This document shows, one piece after another, positions 43,610 to 52,581 of a stretch of 64,000 bases of DNA. This stretch comes from Cellulomonas sp. Leaf395. GTDB taxonomy: Bacteria; Actinomycetota; Actinomycetes; Actinomycetales; Cellulomonadaceae. The position numbers and the translations under genes are program-made. Each line of letters begins with the position of its first letter. Within the stretch, counting starts at the first letter, position 1. Location of the stretch: contig NZ_LMQI01000002.1 in the NCBI RefSeq assembly GCF_001424125.1, positions 558,001-622,000 on the forward strand, read 5' to 3'. The notes beneath the pieces are model-generated. The model searched no databases. It saw nothing but the letters and a program-made list of their open reading frames with translations, and had not been told where the DNA came from.

Positions 43610-45171
43610 TGCCCGCCCAGCGCAGCAACCAATACCGGCTGAGCCCGGGGCCGGTCGCGGAAGACTTGTTCGGACTCGCGCCTGACCGCGACGAACGCGC
43701 CCCACAGCTGTGCGCCGAAACGTTGCTAACGCTTCGCCAGAACGACTACCGCGCACCCAGCTCTGTCGACAAACTCCGGTCACCCAAGCGGCAGCTCTTC
43801 GCCGTGCGGAGCCTGGCCCTCGGGGAGAACTTTCTCGGTGGTCGCACGCAGGGAGGCGTTGGTGACGCCGACACTTCCCCCGAGGAGTACGGCGCGCGCC
43901 TAGCGGCAGGAAGCCAGATCCGGGGCTCTGCCAACCTCCAGCTAGCTCAGCTCACCCTGCAGGGCCTCGTCGATCCGGAGACACAGCGTGGCCAGGCCGG
44001 AGCCTGGCTCCTCCGCCCGTTTCACGAGTCACTGCTGTGGTACGACGCGCGAAAGCCGAGTCCCCGTAGCAGCGAGTACACCGTCCGCAAGGTTTACATG
44101 CGCGGCAGCGGGATCACCCTCGCACGGCTTCTAGCAGATCCGGCCGACCCCACCGACGCCAGCTTGGGACGTGCGGCTGTCGAGCAAGTGCGGGAGGCGC
44201 TGAACGCCACCAGCCCGCTTGCCGAGATTGGATCCACGCTCGAAGATGCGCTCCCGCGCAACGAGACCTGGACCGACCGGCGCATCGACGTGGAGGACGA
44301 CGAGAGGTCGGCTTGGATCCGTGGCACTGACGCGCGTTTGGCGGGTCTAGCCAAGAGCTTGTGCAGGCACGCAGAAGGAGTGATGCTCCAGGGTCACGCC
44401 AGCGGCCCTGCCAAACTGTGGCAACTGCGCAGCATCCTGGGCCTCGACCTTGCCCTCCACGTCCTGCGCACTGCGTGGGACGCGACAGATACACCGTCCG
44501 AGGACCGATTCCTGCTGTTGAGCTTCGGCGGCTCCTCCCGCGCACAAGACCCAGTCCGCCAGCGTTCCGAGGAGTCCTACCGTCGAGCCCGCATCCGACT
44601 TGCTGAGGCCACAGTGCGCACCCTGGCGAAGCGTATGCGCGAACTCAGGGAAGACGAGAAGGTGGTCGCGTTCTCCGGTGAGTTCCGCGACCGAACCTTG
44701 GCCGCGAGCGACCCCGACAGCGTTAGCAGCCAACTGGCTCGGCTGCGACTACCAGCCACAGACCAGGACTACCTCCGGCTCGCACGTCTCGCGGTAGAGA
44801 CGTCGAATTACAGCCGAGGATCCGAAGACGGGTTCCGGGTGTTGCTGGAGTCCGTGGGCATGTTGGTCGGCACCGGTTCGTACCGCTACTTGACGGCGAG
44901 CCCCGATCTCCTGGCTGCGATGGTCGGCGCCCTTTCGGCCCGGATGCCCATGTCAAGCCGCGACTTTATCTCCGCAGCCCGAGAAGAGTGGGGCCTTGTG
45001 ATCAACCAGGAGTCAGCCGCCGAGACAGCGCTGGCGAGCCAGATCGATGGGGCTCGGCTCGCGCAGAACGCACGAGCCGCCGAGCGCCTCATGAGCGATG
45101 CCGGGCTTGCGGTTGGGCTCTCAGACCGCACAACCATGGTCGGAGAGCGCACGCAGAGGGGCCACCGGTGA
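43609..45171 (+). CDS. DptG-like protein
   Basis: A 520-aa protein starting at the ATG that overlaps the DptF-like stop (TGATG). No P-loop. Long helical segments (RRARIRLAEATVRTLAKRMR) precede a C-terminal winged-helix-like part (MSSRDFISAAREEWGLVINQ), similar to the 'F...L.eryGlvi' end of DptG proteins. In Dnd/Dpt systems DptG bridges DptF and DptH. Here it lies exactly between the corresponding genes. The assignment rests mainly on order and the C-terminal block. Confidence 0.55.
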   Translation: MPAQRSNQYRLSPGPVAEDLFGLAPDRDERAPQLCAETLLTLRQNDYRAPSSVDKLRSPKRQLFAVRSLALGENFLGGRTQGGVGDADTSPEEYGARLAAGSQIRGSANLQLAQLTLQGLVDPETQRGQAGAWLLRPFHESLLWYDARKPSPRSSEYTVRKVYMRGSGITLARLLADPADPTDASLGRAAVEQVREALNATSPLAEIGSTLEDALPRNETWTDRRIDVEDDERSAWIRGTDARLAGLAKSLCRHAEGVMLQGHASGPAKLWQLRSILGLDLALHVLRTAWDATDTPSEDRFLLLSFGGSSRAQDPVRQRSEESYRRARIRLAEATVRTLAKRMRELREDEKVVAFSGEFRDRTLAASDPDSVSSQLARLRLPATDQDYLRLARLAVETSNYSRGSEDGFRVLLESVGMLVGTGSYRYLTASPDLLAAMVGALSARMPMSSRDFISAAREEWGLVINQESAAETALASQIDGARLAQNARAAERLMSDAGLAVGLSDRTTMVGERTQRGHR

Positions 45172-48100
45172 GCGCGCGGCTGGGCGGTGCACTTGCAGAG
45201 CACTTGCGCCGCAACCTTGCGCCGGGAGCGCGAAACTTTGTTCTGGTCGAAGGCGTACCTACGTCCGTCGCCGAGGGCATGGCGGCCGCGTGGGACGGAG
45301 ACCTTCCACAACTGGCCGTCGTATCGGCGACACCCGCTCGCTTCGGGCCCCATGCAATGCGCGATGTCTCCGGAACCCAGCTTCGAAACCAGAGTTCGGC
45401 CGGCGTCGTCCTGGTCCTCTGCGACGGCGAGCAGGTGCCCGATCGGCAGTCCCTCAACCTGTTCGAATCGGTCTCCCCAAGTGTGCTTCTCGAGTCCGCC
45501 GAGGGCATGGGAATCCTGTCCCAGCAGGCTCCAAGAGTTGTCTTGGACGGCGTGCCCCGCGCGGTGCGCGAGGCGATCAACCAGGCTCCGGTGGCGACCA
45601 GGCCGAGCGCCCCGGCCGTCGCGGCTTATCTCGACCGGCTCGCGGCGGGCGACGACCCGCTCGGTGCACTGCCCACTCTCGGCGCCTTCGCCGACAGGAT
45701 GCCCCCCGGCGCCCGAGTGGACGCCGAGCGGATATCTGACAACCTTGCCCTCGCCGCCCGCCGGACAAGCGACGACCTACTGAAACCAATGGCGTACGCC
45801 GACCTTCGAAAGCGCGCCGAATCAGTTCTAGGCCGCAGGCCTGACGTCGGCGCGTCGGGCGCAGCGACGGTGGCGGACGCGGTGATGGCGCAGCTGCAGA
45901 CCGGGAGCGCCGACCTGCTCCGGATGTTGCGGTTCGACGAGGCACGCGAAATCTTCGAACAGCGCCCGCAGAACCTGGCCGAAACCGTCCGGCAAGAGAT
46001 GGACGTCTTCCGCAGCGGGCTTGACGCCGGAAGCCAGGCGGCCAGCCTGCCCTGGGATACCTACGAACGGCGCGCAGAAGAGCTACGCAGGGGAAGCAGC
46101 CAGCGCGACGCCGCCCAGGAGCTGTGCGACCTTGACGACGCTCAGCAGCAGCAGGTATTCACTCGCCCCACCCGACGCAAACTCGAGCGGCTCCTGCGCG
46201 ACAGGGCGGTCAACGGCAGCAGCCCCTCCTGCCCGGAAGCGGCAATCGTCCGGGCTGCCCAACAGCTCGGCGGCATGGTAGAGAGGGTCCAGGTTCTCTC
46301 CCCCCAACCGCCAGCCAGCCCCGCTGCGGCGTCCAACCGGACAGGAGCCGGCCGCATCCTCACGCTTGCCTGCGCGCGCCTCCGGCTCGGCGCCCTGATG
46401 CGGACGTGGGAGACCTACGGCGGCGAAGTCGACGGCCTCCTCCTACGCGCCGCGGACGACAGCGACCTCGGTGACGTCCTCGCGGCATTCGGAGACGCCG
46501 GACTCTCTTCCGGCGGCCAACTGCCCCCGCTGCAACTGCGACTTCACGCCCGGGACGGAAGCACCGTCCAGGTGGACTGGAGGCCCGACCTCGACGACGC
46601 AGCAACGCTACGAGCCGCGATCTTGTTCGCGGAGGCGCCGGTCCTAACCCTCGCGCTTCCTGGCGAGCCCAGTCTGCACACCTTCTGCGGGGCGATAAAC
46701 GCTAGCCCGGTGCAGTCTGTGCCGGCAGCCCTGCTGCCCATCGCGAGAGCCCTGCAAAGGGCGGCGCGCAGCTCGCTCGACAGAGGACTTGAACCGTCCG
46801 CGCTCGAGTCATGGGTGGGTGTCTGGACGGATGCCTGCGCCGCACGCGAGGCCAACAACGACACGGATACCGCAGAGGCCCTTGCTCTCGCAGGAGCCGT
46901 CCGCGGCGACCGATCAGCCGCGCTCACGGCTTTCGCCCCCATGAAGGCTGAGTGGATGGCCCAGTACCTCGACGCATTGTGGAACTTGGTCAACCGCGCC
47001 GAAGAACCCAAGACCAACCTCGACAGGGGCGATGCAGTCGCCACATCGGGTGGCATCGCGCGCACCACTGCCGCGCACCATCCAGCACACCTGCGCCTGT
47101 CGACTCAGGACCGCGTCCTGCTCCCCACCACCGAAGGCCGCGTTTGGAGCCTGTACGGCGGCAACTCGGCCAGAGACGAAAGCGGCTATGCCGGTGACGC
47201 GCTGAGCTCAGTCATCATGCAGCTGCTAACGCTTCAGCCCGAAGCGGCGGGGCACCTCCGATGCCTCACATGGGGCGCCGGCGCCGCCGACCTTATGGTC
47301 GGCGAAGCAGTCAAGTTGATCGGCCGACGAGCCGGCCTGGCAACCATCCGCAAGATCGAGGTGTTCTGCGTCGGCACAGGCGACGACGACAAGCCACGAG
47401 CCGAGACGCTCGCGATGGCGGACGATCAGCTACGCAATGAAAGAGATGTACTCGAGCTCCGTTACGTCGACGACCTGGCACGTGCCCGGCAACTCCTCCG
47501 CCCCGGCAGCGAAGCACCGGCCGTGCATCTTGCACTGGTCACGGGCTTGACCGATAGCCCCGACGCACTTCAGATCGAGACCCGCGAGGTACCCGCTCCT
47601 GCTGAGGACGACGAGGTCCTGTTTGCACCCCGCGTGTGGCAGCGGCCAAAGCAGGATCGCCGCATCCTTCTCATGCCCCCGGCGGCCTCGCCTGCCGGCC
47701 AGGCGTGGCTCCGTGTCCAGAATGCCGTCGACGATGCGTGGCCGGAGGCTGGACAACCTCTCCAAGTTCCCGAGGTGCGAACGGGCGCACTCGACATCGC
47801 CGCCAAGCTGCGAGACGTTCACGAGCTTGCCCTCTGGGTTGCCACTCTGGATCGGTACGCGACCAGAGACAGCCTCGAGCACGCGCTCGGAAGCGACAAC
47901 GTCGCAATACTCCATCAGGAACGTCGTCTCGGTGGCGATAGTCCGCTCTCGCTGGTCCTCAGCCAGAAATCAGGCGGGCCGGCTGATCGCGCCATCGGCC
48001 GCAGCCTGCGCGCCGCCGGCATCATTAAGGAACCCGACGTTGCCCTGTCTATCGGCACGCAATTGCGGCAAGTCGCGAGCCAAGGCTATGGGATCCTCGC

Positions 48101-50069
48101 GCTGCAAGCTGCGACCAGCGGTGCCGGTATAAACGAGCTGGTCGGGCATGTCGTTGCTTTCAGCCTCCTTGCGACCACCACCACTCCGTGGCCTCTTCCT
48201 CCGGGATGTCGAGTTCTCCTCGTCAGCCTCGATGAGTACCGCCATTGGTTCCCGAAGAAGCGAGCTGACCTTCTCGCGATCGCCCTGGACCCCCAAGACC
48301 AGGGGGTACACATCGCCACGATCGAGGTGAAGGCCCGACGAAGCGACGAGAACGACGCAGCCGCCGGTGCCCTGGACCAATTGAACCAAAGTCTCGCAGC
48401 CACCAAGTGGGCGGCGTATCCCGAAGCGGGCAGCGTCCACAGCCGCCTTTGGCTCAACCGCATCGCTGAGGCTGCCTACGCCGTCGCCCGGGAGTCCAGA
48501 TTCAAGCTCGACGCGGATGAGTTGGCCGCGCTCGAGTCCTTCCGCCTCGGCACCGGCACCCTCGAATGGGCGGGCGTGGGTCTTGTCTTCGGCCCCAAGG
48601 TCGAGTCCATGCATCGCACGTACCGGACTGACGTCGCCAACGACATCGTGCCGGTTGTACTGCACAGTGTCCCCCTCACCGAGGAACTGCTGCGAACGGC
48701 TACCTCCACCAGCCTGACGACGTTGCGCACGGTTGAGACCGACCGACCGCCACTACAGAGCACTCGAACTCGTCGCCGACCCGAGGGCATTGGCGGTGGA
48801 CTACGAACGCCGAAGCCCGCTCTCGCCTCGGCCGACGACACTTCCGGCGCGAGTTTGGAGCCGGCCAATCAAACACTTGAAACCCCAAACGAGCAGGATC
48901 CCGACGACGCCACTGAAGCTATTGCAGCCCAGTCGCCCCCGGAACCGCAGCCGACCGACTTTGGGGGCGGTCCGCCGGCCACGCCCGGAAACTTCGTGGC
49001 GCCGCTCTTCGGATTCGATGCGGTCACGGGAGAGGAGGTGCGCTGGCATCCGGCCGGGCCCGACCAGTCCACTCTGCAGAACGGCCACACAGAAGTGTGG
49101 GGTTCTTCCGGAATGGGAAAAACTCAGTTTGTAATGAGCCTGCTCGGCCAGCTCTCACAGTTCAGCGGCAGCCATTTCGGCATTGCAGACTTTAAGAACG
49201 ACTACAGCAATGACACCGGGTTCCCCGCCTTCGCAAATGCCCAGTTCATCGACTTGTGGAACGAAGGCGCACCCTACAATCCGCTCGCACTCGATAACGA
49301 CGCACCACGTTCCGTTCAGAGCGCAATTATCGAACTGCGCGACGCGGTCGACGAGGCAGTTAGGTCAGTGGGCGCCAAGCTTGGGGTCCGGCAGCGCGCC
49401 AAGCTTGAACAGGCGCTAAAGGACGCCTACGCCGTCCGCGAGAGTGAACGCCGCTGGCCCACGCTCCGAACTCTTGACGACCACCTGGACGCCGATCTCT
49501 CTGGCGTCATCGGCGATCTAACCCACAACGATCTGTTCAGATCCGGCGAACCACTCGGCAACGTCATCAACTCGAATGTAGTTTTCGGACTGTCAAAGAT
49601 CCCCGGCAACGGACAGACGACCGTCCTCGCGGCCGGCTTCATATTCTCCTCGCTCCTATTGCGCGTACAAAGTCTGCCGCCCGTGCCAAACACCATCCGC
49701 TACGTCATGGTCGTCGACGAAGCGCACAGAGTGGCGCCATTCCGCGCAATTCACACCATGATCCGCGAAGGGCGGTCCAAGGGTCTCGCGGTCATCCTCG
49801 CCACACAGGGGCCGCTCGATCTGCCCGACGTGGTCGCTGCCAACGCACAGACCAAAATCTGCTTCGGTCTGCCCGATGCGACCATCGCCACGATGGCCGC
49901 GCGGAAGCTCCAGCCGGATAATCCACGGCTGTCCGAACAGATTCGCACCCTGGGCAAGGGCGAAGCGTTCGTCAGCTTCGCAGGCGAGGCACCGCGGCTG
50001 GTCCGCATGACCCAGGCCTACCGAGACGCGGAGACCTTGGGGCTTCCAGAACTGCGGTCTGCGCCGTGA
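45168..50069 (+). CDS. DptH-like HerA/FtsK-type ATPase with central PD-(D/E)XK region
   Basis: A 1633-aa protein starting at a GTG overlapping the previous stop (GTGA). The C-terminal 330 residues form a HerA/FtsK-like motor: Walker A EVWGSSGMGKTQFVMSL near residue 1311, Walker B YVMVVDEAHRVAPF near 1513, and AVILATQGPLDLPDV. A PD-(D/E)XK-like core occurs near residues 1030-1060 (KRADLLAIALDP; HIATIEVKARRSDEN), which would provide DNA cleavage. Residues 1-1000 are helical repeats without assigned domains, and a Pro-rich acidic linker lies at about 1190-1290. Size, order and motor match DptH (DndH) proteins. This is likely the effector that cuts DNA lacking the host mark. Confidence 0.7.
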   Translation: MSARLGGALAEHLRRNLAPGARNFVLVEGVPTSVAEGMAAAWDGDLPQLAVVSATPARFGPHAMRDVSGTQLRNQSSAGVVLVLCDGEQVPDRQSLNLFESVSPSVLLESAEGMGILSQQAPRVVLDGVPRAVREAINQAPVATRPSAPAVAAYLDRLAAGDDPLGALPTLGAFADRMPPGARVDAERISDNLALAARRTSDDLLKPMAYADLRKRAESVLGRRPDVGASGAATVADAVMAQLQTGSADLLRMLRFDEAREIFEQRPQNLAETVRQEMDVFRSGLDAGSQAASLPWDTYERRAEELRRGSSQRDAAQELCDLDDAQQQQVFTRPTRRKLERLLRDRAVNGSSPSCPEAAIVRAAQQLGGMVERVQVLSPQPPASPAAASNRTGAGRILTLACARLRLGALMRTWETYGGEVDGLLLRAADDSDLGDVLAAFGDAGLSSGGQLPPLQLRLHARDGSTVQVDWRPDLDDAATLRAAILFAEAPVLTLALPGEPSLHTFCGAINASPVQSVPAALLPIARALQRAARSSLDRGLEPSALESWVGVWTDACAAREANNDTDTAEALALAGAVRGDRSAALTAFAPMKAEWMAQYLDALWNLVNRAEEPKTNLDRGDAVATSGGIARTTAAHHPAHLRLSTQDRVLLPTTEGRVWSLYGGNSARDESGYAGDALSSVIMQLLTLQPEAAGHLRCLTWGAGAADLMVGEAVKLIGRRAGLATIRKIEVFCVGTGDDDKPRAETLAMADDQLRNERDVLELRYVDDLARARQLLRPGSEAPAVHLALVTGLTDSPDALQIETREVPAPAEDDEVLFAPRVWQRPKQDRRILLMPPAASPAGQAWLRVQNAVDDAWPEAGQPLQVPEVRTGALDIAAKLRDVHELALWVATLDRYATRDSLEHALGSDNVAILHQERRLGGDSPLSLVLSQKSGGPADRAIGRSLRAAGIIKEPDVALSIGTQLRQVASQGYGILALQAATSGAGINELVGHVVAFSLLATTTTPWPLPPGCRVLLVSLDEYRHWFPKKRADLLAIALDPQDQGVHIATIEVKARRSDENDAAAGALDQLNQSLAATKWAAYPEAGSVHSRLWLNRIAEAAYAVARESRFKLDADELAALESFRLGTGTLEWAGVGLVFGPKVESMHRTYRTDVANDIVPVVLHSVPLTEELLRTATSTSLTTLRTVETDRPPLQSTRTRRRPEGIGGGLRTPKPALASADDTSGASLEPANQTLETPNEQDPDDATEAIAAQSPPEPQPTDFGGGPPATPGNFVAPLFGFDAVTGEEVRWHPAGPDQSTLQNGHTEVWGSSGMGKTQFVMSLLGQLSQFSGSHFGIADFKNDYSNDTGFPAFANAQFIDLWNEGAPYNPLALDNDAPRSVQSAIIELRDAVDEAVRSVGAKLGVRQRAKLEQALKDAYAVRESERRWPTLRTLDDHLDADLSGVIGDLTHNDLFRSGEPLGNVINSNVVFGLSKIPGNGQTTVLAAGFIFSSLLLRVQSLPPVPNTIRYVMVVDEAHRVAPFRAIHTMIREGRSKGLAVILATQGPLDLPDVVAANAQTKICFGLPDATIATMAARKLQPDNPRLSEQIRTLGKGEAFVSFAGEAPRLVRMTQAYRDAETLGLPELRSAP

Positions 50070-50169
50070 AGCTGCTTAGACGCAGAGCACTCGACGGCCC
50101 CTAGCACGTCAACGGTGGAGCCGAGACGTTACCGGCGCGAACTCAGGTGCCATTGCAATTTCTATCTCG

Positions 50170-50175
50170 TATCCT
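50170..50175 (+). promoter_or_regulatory. -10 element for a leaderless vsr gene
   Basis: TATCCT (TANNNT), then six bases, then a GTG at 50182. This would give vsr its own leaderless transcript after the 112-base gap that follows the DptH-like gene. Confidence 0.4.
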
Positions 50176-50181
50176 CGGTTC

Positions 50182-50634
50182 GTGGTGGTGTCTCAGAAGT
50201 CGTGGGCGAGCACTCCTGCGATCCGTCGCTCGATGCTGGGGAACCGTTCGCGGGACTCCGTGCCGGAATTGGCCGTGCGCCGTGCCGCCCACGCGCTCGG
50301 CCTGCGCTACCGCGTGTCGTCGCGTCCGATCCCGAGCTTGCGACGAACGGCGGACATGGTCTTTCCCCGCGCCCGCGTCGCCGTGTTCGTGGACGGCTGC
50401 TACTGGCACGGGTGCCCGGAGCACTTCAGGCCACCCGCGACCCACACGGAATACTGGGGTCCCAAGATAGAGCGGAACCGCTCTCGAGACGTCGACACGA
50501 CTTTGAAGCTATGCGCAGCCGGATGGACGGTTCTGCGCTTCTGGGAGCACGACGACCCCGCAAGTTGTGCCGTGCGCATCCATGCTGCGGTCCACGGCGC
50601 CTTTACAGAAGCTGCCTCGCCTCGGGTCGGCTAG
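50182..50634 (+). CDS. vsr: Vsr-type very short patch repair endonuclease
   Basis: A 150-aa Vsr enzyme: NRSRDSVPELAVRRAAHALG, then LRRTADMVFPRARVAVFVDG with the catalytic Asp, CYWHGCPEHFRPP with the zinc and structural Cys/His, YWGPKIERNRSRDVDTTLKL and TVLRFWEHDDP. Vsr nicks 5' of T in T:G mismatches that arise by deamination of 5-methylcytosine, so it protects target sites of the C5 methyltransferase in this operon. GTG codons at 50182, 50185 and 50188 are all possible; the leaderless promoter favours 50182. The spacing of 112 bases from the DptH-like stop permits independent expression. Confidence 0.88.
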   Translation: MVVSQKSWASTPAIRRSMLGNRSRDSVPELAVRRAAHALGLRYRVSSRPIPSLRRTADMVFPRARVAVFVDGCYWHGCPEHFRPPATHTEYWGPKIERNRSRDVDTTLKLCAAGWTVLRFWEHDDPASCAVRIHAAVHGAFTEAASPRVG

Positions 50635-50871
50635 TCCTCCACAACAACGTCGTGAGCAATCGACTTGGAAAATCGTCAGCCGTCTCGTCGTCAGTCTTCG
50701 CCGGCGTCTCGCTCACCGTAGCCAGCGTGGCACCTCCCCGGCGATCGTCGTGCTCGACGGACGCCCTTGAGTGACATGCATTGGGTCTCGACCCGAGAAC
50801 CCTGTCTCGGAGTCGCAGCAGAGCCCTATGTCGCTTCATGAGGCGATTCGCCCACCCGCCCAGGACGCATA

Positions 50872-52050
50872 TCAAGTCCGAGGAGCAAGTCCGAGGCCGC
50901 CGAGCGCGCGTCCCGCGGCCGCCGCCGCGGCTGCCTGCTGATCCGGCAAGAGGTGGGCGTAGGTCTCCGTGGTTGTGGTAATCGACTCATGACCCAGTCG
51001 GCGCTGCAGGACGAACAGGTCGGTGCCGGCCGCGATCATCCAAGATGCGTGCGTGTGCCGAAGGTCGTGTACGCGGGGACGCCTCGTGAGCCGCGGAGCA
51101 TCCGGGTCGGGCAAACCGTCGCCTCGGCGCGGCCCGGTCGCGGCATCGAGGGCTGGAGTCCAAGTCGTCGTCCAGAATCGGGACGACGAGATCTGTTGGC
51201 CGACGGTGTTGGTGAAGAGCAATGCGTTCGGAGCCTTGCCTGCAGCTAGTGGCAGCAACACGTCGACCAGCTCGTCAGGCAGTGACACCGTCCGCCGTGC
51301 TCGCTTTGTCTTTGGCGGCCCCACGTACCAATGACGCTCGCCGTCCCGCTTCCATGCCTTCGTGACGCGCAACGTCGGCGGACTGGCGAAAAGGTCGAGG
51401 TCGCCGGGGGTCAGCGCGGTTGCTTCGCCCCACCGCAGGCCGGTCGCGACGAGCAGCAGGACCAACGGCTGGTAGTGAGGCTGGACGTGCGAGAGCAGGA
51501 GTGCGAATTCGCCGCGTGTCAGCACGGTCATCTCGTCCTGCGTCAGCTGCGACTTGGGGAGCTGCACGCCGACGCAAGGATTGTCCGTGCGGTATCCGAG
51601 TCGGACCGCCGTCGACATCGACGCAGAGAGCAGTCCGTGGATGTTCGCGATTGTCTTTGGAGACAGACCGCTGTCGCTCATCGAGCGGATCCACCCAGCG
51701 ACGTGCCGGTAGGAAATCACGGCAACCGGGTACGACCCAAGCGTCGGCGCGATGTGGCGGCGAAGCTGCGTGCGGTAGCCCGCACGGGTGTCCGGTCCCA
51801 CCGCGGTCAGCAGGTCGATGTGCTCCGAGACGGCCTCAACGACCGAAGGGCCGTGGTGCCGCACGGCGTCGGCGATCTGCGCAGCCTCGTCGGTGTGCCC
51901 ACCGGTCACCTCGAGGAGGTGCTTCGCGACTCGGGCGTCGTTCTCGTCGTCGTACGTCAGCGAGCTCTGCCGCTTCGTCTCAGGGTCCCGCCACAGCACC
52001 GCGAACGACCGCGTGCCGTCGGCCCGTACCCGCTCCCTGATGGAGGCCAT
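50872..52050 (-). CDS. Tyrosine integrase at ssrA
   Basis: A 392-aa phage-type tyrosine recombinase. An Arm-binding/AP2-like N-terminus (MASIRERVRADGTRSFAVLW) is followed by an SAM-like core-binding domain (ADAVRHHGPSVVEAVSEHID) and the catalytic domain with Arg in LVATGLRWGEATAL, HDLRHTHASWM (His-x-x-Arg), LGHESITTTTETYAHL (His and nucleophilic Tyr). The start chosen is the ATG at 52050 before MASIRERV; an ATG at 52101 would add 17 residues of poor quality. Its 5' end lies 80 bases from the 3' end of ssrA. The enzyme integrates the element into the ssrA 3' end. Confidence 0.88.
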   Translation of the reverse strand: MASIRERVRADGTRSFAVLWRDPETKRQSSLTYDDENDARVAKHLLEVTGGHTDEAAQIADAVRHHGPSVVEAVSEHIDLLTAVGPDTRAGYRTQLRRHIAPTLGSYPVAVISYRHVAGWIRSMSDSGLSPKTIANIHGLLSASMSTAVRLGYRTDNPCVGVQLPKSQLTQDEMTVLTRGEFALLLSHVQPHYQPLVLLLVATGLRWGEATALTPGDLDLFASPPTLRVTKAWKRDGERHWYVGPPKTKRARRTVSLPDELVDVLLPLAAGKAPNALLFTNTVGQQISSSRFWTTTWTPALDAATGPRRGDGLPDPDAPRLTRRPRVHDLRHTHASWMIAAGTDLFVLQRRLGHESITTTTETYAHLLPDQQAAAAAAAGRALGGLGLAPRT

Positions 52051-52071
52051 GAACACGAAAATAGCCCCCCG

Positions 52072-52098
52072 TGTCAACGAGAGGCTACTTTCTGTCAA
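52072..52098 (-). repeat. Two direct TTGACA-type repeats upstream of the integrase
   Basis: The minus strand has TTGACA at 52098-52093 and again at 52077-52072, exactly 21 bases apart, i.e. two helical turns. They could be two promoter -35 boxes, an operator for autoregulation, or arm-type sites for the integrase or an excisionase. Confidence 0.4.
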
Positions 52099-52129
52099 CA
52101 TGACGATGCGTTTCCGCAGGTCAGACGTG

Positions 52130-52493
52130 TGGAGGTGGCGGGAATCGAACCCGCGTCCGATGACGAAGTACCAGGGATTCTCCGGGTGCAGCCTGCTGTG
52201 ATTTTCTCGGCCCCCACGGTCACACAGGCAAGCCGTGGACGGGCTCAGTCAGCTAAAAGTCCCGGCAACCCCACTGACGAGGATTACCAGCAGTGGCTCT
52301 CTAGATGACGCTGGTTACTGAGTCGAGAGCGTACTCAGGCCAACGGACTTCGGGACTCGCTCAGGCGGCGAGGGCGAAGTCGGTGCGGTTTGTATTGGCA
52401 CCTATTGGTTTGCACGGAGCGTTGACGAGATAACCGTGCGTCCTCGACCCGCTTCTCCTGGTTCGACGATCACCGTCGAAACCGATCACCCCC
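52130..52493 (-). ncRNA. ssrA: Transfer-messenger RNA
   Basis: The 5' end GGGGGTGATCGG at 52493 pairs with CACCTCC at the 3' end near 52131 to form a 7-bp acceptor with one G-U pair. The TpsiC arm reads GCGGGTTCGATTCCCGC. The tag ORF at 52399-52361 reads ANTNRTDFALAA then TGA, with a GCC resume codon, ending in the standard ALAA proteolysis signal. It rescues stalled ribosomes with SmpB, encoded at 56838-57308. CCA is not encoded. The length of about 364 nt is normal for actinobacteria. Confidence 0.95.
52131..52160. other. Right attachment site in the ssrA 3' end
   Basis: The 3' terminal T-arm and acceptor of ssrA (GGAGGTGGCGGGAATCGAAC on the plus strand from 52131) directly abuts the integrase region. 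Integrases of this type recombine within such a T-arm and rebuild the gene end. No second copy was seen in the window, so the left site and exact core are not defined. Confidence 0.55.
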
Positions 52494-52581
52494 ATGTTCA
52501 GTTTTCAAGCACCGGCCGAGCCGAAGCACAGCCAGCCCAACTAGCCTACCTCTCAACGGCAGGCTGGTCGTGCTCATTCCC

